This document shows positions 6,500-9,196 of a stretch of 9,196 bases of DNA, piece by piece. Position numbers and translations under genes: made by a program. The stretch covers positions 1 through 9,196 of the forward strand of contig JAFATP010000209.1 in NCBI GenBank assembly GCA_019243895.1, given 5' to 3'. Below the pieces are notes generated by a model, which had not been told where the DNA came from, did no database searches, and saw only the letters and a program-made list of their open reading frames with translations. The stretch comes from Alphaproteobacteria bacterium (GTDB lineage: Bacteria; Pseudomonadota; Alphaproteobacteria; Rickettsiales; SXRF01). How positions within the stretch are numbered: position 1 is the stretch's first letter; each line of letters starts with the position of its first letter.

Positions 6500-6509
6500 A
6501 AAATATTTT
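6500..6509. promoter_or_regulatory. AT-rich palindromic tract upstream of the sigma gene
   Basis: AAAATATTTT is a perfect 10-base palindrome inside an AT-rich island (about 6497-6528) in otherwise GC-rich DNA, 42 bp upstream of the ECF sigma start. The minus strand has TAAAAT (6510-6505, 5/6 to TATAAT), but no acceptable -35 at 16-18 bp. It is a plausible part of the sigma operon promoter; the assignment is weak. Confidence 0.25.
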
Positions 6510-6541
6510 ATTTCTGCGAAGGAAAATAGGCGGCGGCGGGT

Positions 6542-6571
6542 TTGAACCATAGCTTCACAGCATGTGATGCT
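6542..6571 (+). promoter_or_regulatory. Candidate promoter of the small secreted protein gene
   Basis: TTGAAC (6542-6547) lies 18 bp before GATGCT (6566-6571), which is preceded by a TG at the extended -10 position. As a sigma-70 promoter the boxes score 4/6 and 3/6. The GAAC in the -35 also suits an ECF promoter, with GTGATGC starting 16 bp after it. Which sigma factor would use it cannot be decided by eye. Confidence 0.3.
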
Positions 6572-6572
6572 A
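6550..6572. promoter_or_regulatory. 23-bp hyphenated palindrome in the divergent sigma / secreted-protein intergenic region
   Basis: The arms TAGCTTCACA (6550-6559) and TGTGATGCTA (6563-6572) pair at nine of ten positions around GCA. A second, slightly off-centre inverted repeat, TTGAAC (6542-6547) and GTTCAA (6578-6583), surrounds it. TCACA...TGTGA is the CRP half-site pair in inside-out order, so it is not a CRP site. The position between divergent genes and over a candidate promoter suggests an operator for an unidentified dimeric regulator. Confidence 0.4.
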
Positions 6573-6601
6573 AACTTGTTCAACCTTATCGGAGATTTTT
6601 T

Positions 6602-6850
6602 ATGAAAATGAATACCTTAGTAAATTCAGCCCTGCTGACTGCCGTCCTCGCCGCCATGTCCGCCCCGGCCATGGCCTATACGGTCACCCGCAACTTTAAC
6701 AATGGAGCGGTTGACACCCATTACAGCTCATACACTCCCGGGGTGGCTTATGAGCATGGCAATGTCTACACCAATCCGCAGGGTCAGACATGGACCCGTG
6801 ACGTCACGGTCACGCCGGCCGGGCGCACGGTGACCCGTACGCAGCCCTAA
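6602..6850 (+). CDS. Small secreted protein of unknown function
   Basis: An 82-residue protein with a clear Sec signal peptide: MKMN, a hydrophobic core (LVNSALLTAVLAAMSA) and an APAMA cleavage site after residue 25, leaving a mature protein of about 57 residues. The mature part has no cysteine and is rich in Thr, Val, Asn, Tyr and Arg. TVTR occurs near both ends (residues 27-30 and 76-79), each next to a short Gly-containing turn, which suggests a small beta-rich fold or a simple internal duplication. I do not recognise a family. The ATG at 6602 is chosen because GGAGA (6591-6595) lies six bases upstream and the signal peptide then starts normally; a longer frame from a TTG at 6542 would spoil the signal. 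It is divergent from the ECF sigma operon and may be one of its targets (inference). Confidence 0.8.
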   Translation: MKMNTLVNSALLTAVLAAMSAPAMAYTVTRNFNNGAVDTHYSSYTPGVAYEHGNVYTNPQGQTWTRDVTVTPAGRTVTRTQP

Positions 6851-6861
6851 CTGCGATGCCC

Positions 6862-6887
6862 CGCGGCTGCCGTTCGCGGCAGCCGCG
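6862..6887 (+). terminator. Strong hairpin with TTCG loop after the small secreted gene
   Basis: CGCGGCTGCCG (6862-6872) and CGGCAGCCGCG (6877-6887) are perfect 11-base complements around TTCG, starting 12 bases after the stop codon. The closing pair is G-C, so this is not the extra-stable C(UUCG)G form. No T-run follows, so it may be a factor-assisted terminator, a 3'-end stabiliser, or an attenuating hairpin before the porin gene. Confidence 0.5.
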
Positions 6888-6988
6888 CGGACTGTCGATA
6901 CTACTGAATGAAAACGTGAATAATAACGATTTTTCTCGCCGCCTTCCTTCCGGTGTGCTATGGCCCGAAGCAATCGCCTTTCACATTT

Positions 6989-6993
6989 GGGAG
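6989..6993 (+). promoter_or_regulatory. Ribosome binding site of the porin gene
   Basis: GGGAG ends seven bases before the ATG at 7001. It separates this start from an out-of-frame ATG at 6997 and from the longer in-frame extension to a GTG at 6953, which would put 16 residues before the signal peptide. Confidence 0.6.
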
Positions 6994-7000
6994 CTCATGT

Positions 7001-8452
7001 ATGCGGCAGTCTTTACTTCCCGCGGCAATATTTCTCTGCCTCTTTTCCGTCCCGCTTCCCGCCCTGGCGGATGAGGAAACCGATGCGCTGCGCCAACAGA
7101 TCAAACAGCTAGAGGCGCGGCTGAATCAGCTAGAACGGCGCGAGCAGGAGCGCGCCCAGGCATCGCCTGCCGGAGCATCCCCACCCACCGCCACGCTGGA
7201 AAGTCGCGTCAGCGTTCTGGAGCGCAATGATGAGATCGCTGCCGAGGCCAAGGCGCAGGCACCCAAGCCGCCGACAATCGAAGTGGGCAACGGCAAGGGA
7301 ATCACCGTCACTTCCCCGGATAAGCAATATTCCTTTCGCTTCGGCGCGTATGTGCAGGGCGATAACCGGACCTATCTGAATGGCGGCGGCGCCCCGGATA
7401 CGTTTCTGATACGCAGTGCCCGCCCCATTATCGAAGCGAAAGCCACCGATTATTTCTCTGGCCGCCTGATGCTGGATTTCGGCCAGGGCACGACACGGCT
7501 TTTGGACGCTTACACGGACTTCAAGCCGGTGCCGGATTCCAAGCTCTTCAGCCTGCGCGCCGGAAAATTCAAAGTGCCACTGGGGCTGGAACGCTGGCAG
7601 GCGGAGCAGGAGCTATTGTTCGTGGAGCGGGGGCTGACCACTAACCTCGTGCCCTTCCGCGACCTCGGAGTGATGGCGTTTGGCGAGCTGGTGCCGAACC
7701 GGTTGAGTTATGAGCTGGCGGTAACGAACGGAGCGGTGGACCTGGGGGATAACAATATCGACACCAATAGCGCAAAGGATATTAACGGCCGCCTGTTCGC
7801 CTATCCCTTCCGCCAGATTGGGGTGCCGCTGCTGGAAGACTTGGGCCTGGGCGTGGCGGGAAGCTATGGCACGCATGGGGGAAGTGCCGCGGCGCCGAAC
7901 GTAGTGCCTGCTTATCTTACCACCGGCCAATCCCCATTTTTCTCTTACCGCAGCGCCGCCGGCTCTGTGGTCTATGCCAATGGAACGGAGCAACGCCTGA
8001 ATCCGCAGGCGATGTATTATCATGGCTCGCTGGGGCTACTGGGCGAATACGTATCCGATGGCCAGGAGGTGCGGCGCGGCGCCACCCGGCGCATGCTGAC
8101 CAACGACGCGTGGATGGGCATCGCCTCCTACGTGCTGACCGGAGAGGATGCAAGCTTCAATGGCGTGCGCCCCAGCGCGCCTTTCGATCTCGCGCAGGGT
8201 CATTGGGGAGCGTTCGAACTGGTGGGACGCTATGGCAGGCTCAATGTTGACAGCCACGCCTTTCCCTATTTCGCCGATATCACCACCTCCGCCAAAAGCG
8301 CCACGGAGATGGAAGCGGGCATTAACTGGTATCTGAACAACGCCATTAAGCTGAACCTGGATTACGCCTGGACGCGCTTTGTCGGCGGCGCCGTCAGCGG
8401 CGACCGCGCCGGCGAGCAGGTGGTGATGACGCGCGTGCAGTACCGCTTTTAA
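7001..8452 (+). CDS. OprP/OprO-like outer-membrane porin with N-terminal coiled coil
   Basis: A 483-residue outer-membrane protein. A Sec signal peptide (1-23, cleaved after PALA) is followed by a coiled coil (about 24-52, heptads in LRQQIKQLEARLNQLERREQE), a Pro/Ala-rich linker, a second short helical stretch (about 64-84), and a beta barrel from about residue 110 (YSFRFGAYVQGD). The block RAGKFKVPLGLERWQAEQEL followed by FVERGLTTNLVPFRDLGV (about 186-224) is the hallmark of the phosphate-selective porin O/P family. The protein ends in QYRF; a terminal Phe is the usual signal for barrel insertion by the BAM machinery. The family includes the phosphate and pyrophosphate porins of Pseudomonas, but many members have other or unknown substrates, so phosphate is not assumed. 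No pho-box-like repeat was noticed upstream. It is 150 bp downstream of the small secreted gene, beyond a hairpin. Confidence 0.88.
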   Translation: MRQSLLPAAIFLCLFSVPLPALADEETDALRQQIKQLEARLNQLERREQERAQASPAGASPPTATLESRVSVLERNDEIAAEAKAQAPKPPTIEVGNGKGITVTSPDKQYSFRFGAYVQGDNRTYLNGGGAPDTFLIRSARPIIEAKATDYFSGRLMLDFGQGTTRLLDAYTDFKPVPDSKLFSLRAGKFKVPLGLERWQAEQELLFVERGLTTNLVPFRDLGVMAFGELVPNRLSYELAVTNGAVDLGDNNIDTNSAKDINGRLFAYPFRQIGVPLLEDLGLGVAGSYGTHGGSAAAPNVVPAYLTTGQSPFFSYRSAAGSVVYANGTEQRLNPQAMYYHGSLGLLGEYVSDGQEVRRGATRRMLTNDAWMGIASYVLTGEDASFNGVRPSAPFDLAQGHWGAFELVGRYGRLNVDSHAFPYFADITTSAKSATEMEAGINWYLNNAIKLNLDYAWTRFVGGAVSGDRAGEQVVMTRVQYRF

Positions 8453-8465
8453 TCCATCACATCTT

Positions 8466-8479
8466 CCGCATTTATGCGG
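8466..8479. terminator. Short palindrome between convergent porin and ATPase genes
   Basis: CCGCATTTATGCGG forms a 5-base stem with a TTTA loop (6-base arms if the loop is two bases), 13 bases after the porin stop. There is no T-run in either direction. It may assist termination of one or both convergent genes; the call is weak. Confidence 0.3.
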
Positions 8480-8518
8480 GCACGAGACCCGGCGAAGGCT
8501 CAGAAGGCCGCCGATTTC

Positions 8519-9196
8519 TCATGCAACCGTGTTCGCGGCCTGCATGGCCTGCTGGATTTTAGGGTTGCGCGAGCCCACCGGGTGCCAGCTGCCATGGGTT
8601 TTTTCCGGCGTGCTGTTATGGCCGAAGGTGAAAATATCCTGCGAGGTCAGCGTATCGCCTTCCAGGCCGATGATTTCGCTGACATGAGTAATATGGCGGC
8701 GCCCCTGCGGAGTGCGCTGCGTTTGAACGACAAGATCAAGCGAAGACGAAATCTGCTGACGTATGGTTTTGACGGGATAATTGGGATTCGCCTTGCTCAC
8801 CAGAAGCTCCAGGCGCGCAAAAGCTTCACGCGGGCTATTCGCATGGATGGTTGCCAGGGAACCGTCATGGCCGGTATTGATGGCCTGCAGGAAATCGAAT
8901 GCCTCCGTGCCGCGAATTTCGCCCATGATGATGCGGTCGGGCCGGATGCGCAAGGCGCTTTTGATAAGATCGGCCGGGGTGATGTCCCGGCCGCCGGGAT
9001 GGGAATTGGCGGCGCACGTCACCATGCGCACCACGTTTTCCTGTTGAATGCGCAATTCCTGAGTATCCTCGATCGTCACGATTCTCTCATGCGCGTCCAT
9101 GTGGCCGCAAATGGCGTTCAGCAACGTGGTTTTGCCGGAAGACGTATTCCCCGCGATCAGGATATTGAGGCGCAGCCTGGTGGCCGCTTTCAGGAA
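8519..9196 (-). CDS. cpaF: CpaF/TadA-family secretion ATPase, C-terminal part (runs off right edge)
   Basis: The minus-strand frame is open from the window edge to a TGA at 8519, giving the last 225 residues of a type II/IV secretion ATPase. Residue numbers count from the edge. Motifs in order: Walker A GNTSSGKT (16-23); the Asp box IVTIEDTQEL; the Walker B region DRIIMGEIRG; the His box GSLATIHANSPREA. The order and the stretches LRLNIL, NTGHDGSL and RLELLV fit the CpaF/TadA subfamily, the hexameric motor of Tad/Flp pilus assembly at the inner membrane. Relatives VirB11 and TrbB serve type IV secretion and conjugation, and without the neighbours the system cannot be fixed, so the symbol is provisional. 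The P-loop has Asn-Thr-Ser-Ser where Gly-Thr-Gly-Ser is common, but GxxxxGKT is kept. The tail of about 35 residues (PEKTHGSWHPVGSRNPKIQQ) looks like the usual C-terminal end. No upstream pilus genes are visible. Confidence 0.85.
   Translation of the reverse strand, partial: FLKAATRLRLNILIAGNTSSGKTTLLNAICGHMDAHERIVTIEDTQELRIQQENVVRMVTCAANSHPGGRDITPADLIKSALRIRPDRIIMGEIRGTEAFDFLQAINTGHDGSLATIHANSPREAFARLELLVSKANPNYPVKTIRQQISSSLDLVVQTQRTPQGRRHITHVSEIIGLEGDTLTSQDIFTFGHNSTPEKTHGSWHPVGSRNPKIQQAMQAANTVA

Noticed and set aside
6556..6566. CRP/FNR-like site
   Set aside because: The half-sites occur as TCACA then TGTGA with a 1-base core between TGTGA arms' mirror positions, the reverse of the TGTGA-N6-TCACA consensus.
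6888..7000. Promoter for the porin gene
   Set aside because: AATAAT (6919-6924) resembles a -10, but nothing like TTGACA stands 16-18 bp upstream, so no promoter is called; read-through from the upstream gene or an alternative sigma factor is possible.
7613..8023. Minus-strand open frame of 136 codons
   Set aside because: It is antisense to the porin barrel; the porin frame has a signal peptide, the family signature and a C-terminal Phe.
1..9196. CRISPR array, tRNA, insertion sequence or attachment site
   Set aside because: No regularly spaced repeats, no cloverleaf-like segment, no transposase or integrase frame and no terminal inverted repeats were seen; almost all of the window is ordinary coding DNA.

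Overview
The window looks like a chromosomal segment of a Gram-negative bacterium, most likely an alphaproteobacterium. The support is moderately high GC, a PleD-like diguanylate cyclase, an ECF sigma factor with an alphaproteobacterial-style anti-sigma candidate and a Metal_resist-type sensor, an OprP/OprO-type outer-membrane porin, and a CpaF/TadA-type secretion ATPase. No transposon, integrase, tRNA, rRNA or CRISPR array was seen. Genus-level assignment is not possible by eye.

Left part (1-5010), signalling. A partial PP-loop ATPase gene of the Dph6/DUF71 type (minus strand, runs off the left edge) lies 64 bp downstream of a large gene for an Hpt - degenerate receiver - receiver - GGDEF protein (minus strand). 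Across a 163 bp intergenic region with two palindromes, a membrane hybrid histidine kinase (CHASE3 - PAS - HisKA - HATPase - REC - REC) is transcribed the other way. Its stop overlaps by 4 bp the start of a single-domain CheY-like receiver. Together these genes have every part of a multistep phosphorelay (sensor kinase, attached receivers, an Hpt domain, a free receiver) ending in a c-di-GMP-producing enzyme. The wiring is an inference from gene order and domain content.

Middle part (5029-6850), envelope-stress or metal-type ECF module. Three tightly packed minus-strand genes encode an ECF sigma factor, a one-TM anti-sigma candidate without a zinc motif, and a membrane-anchored periplasmic protein resembling CnrX/CpxP-type Metal_resist sensors. 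A small secreted protein of 82 aa is encoded divergently, and a strong hyphenated palindrome lies between it and the sigma gene. It is a plausible but unproven member of the regulon.

Right part (6851-9196). A GC-rich hairpin with a TTCG loop follows the small secreted gene. Then come an OprP/OprO-like porin with an N-terminal coiled coil and, convergent to it, the C-terminal part of a CpaF/TadA/VirB11-family ATPase that runs off the right edge.

Coding density is high and no gap without a gene exceeds 300 bp.
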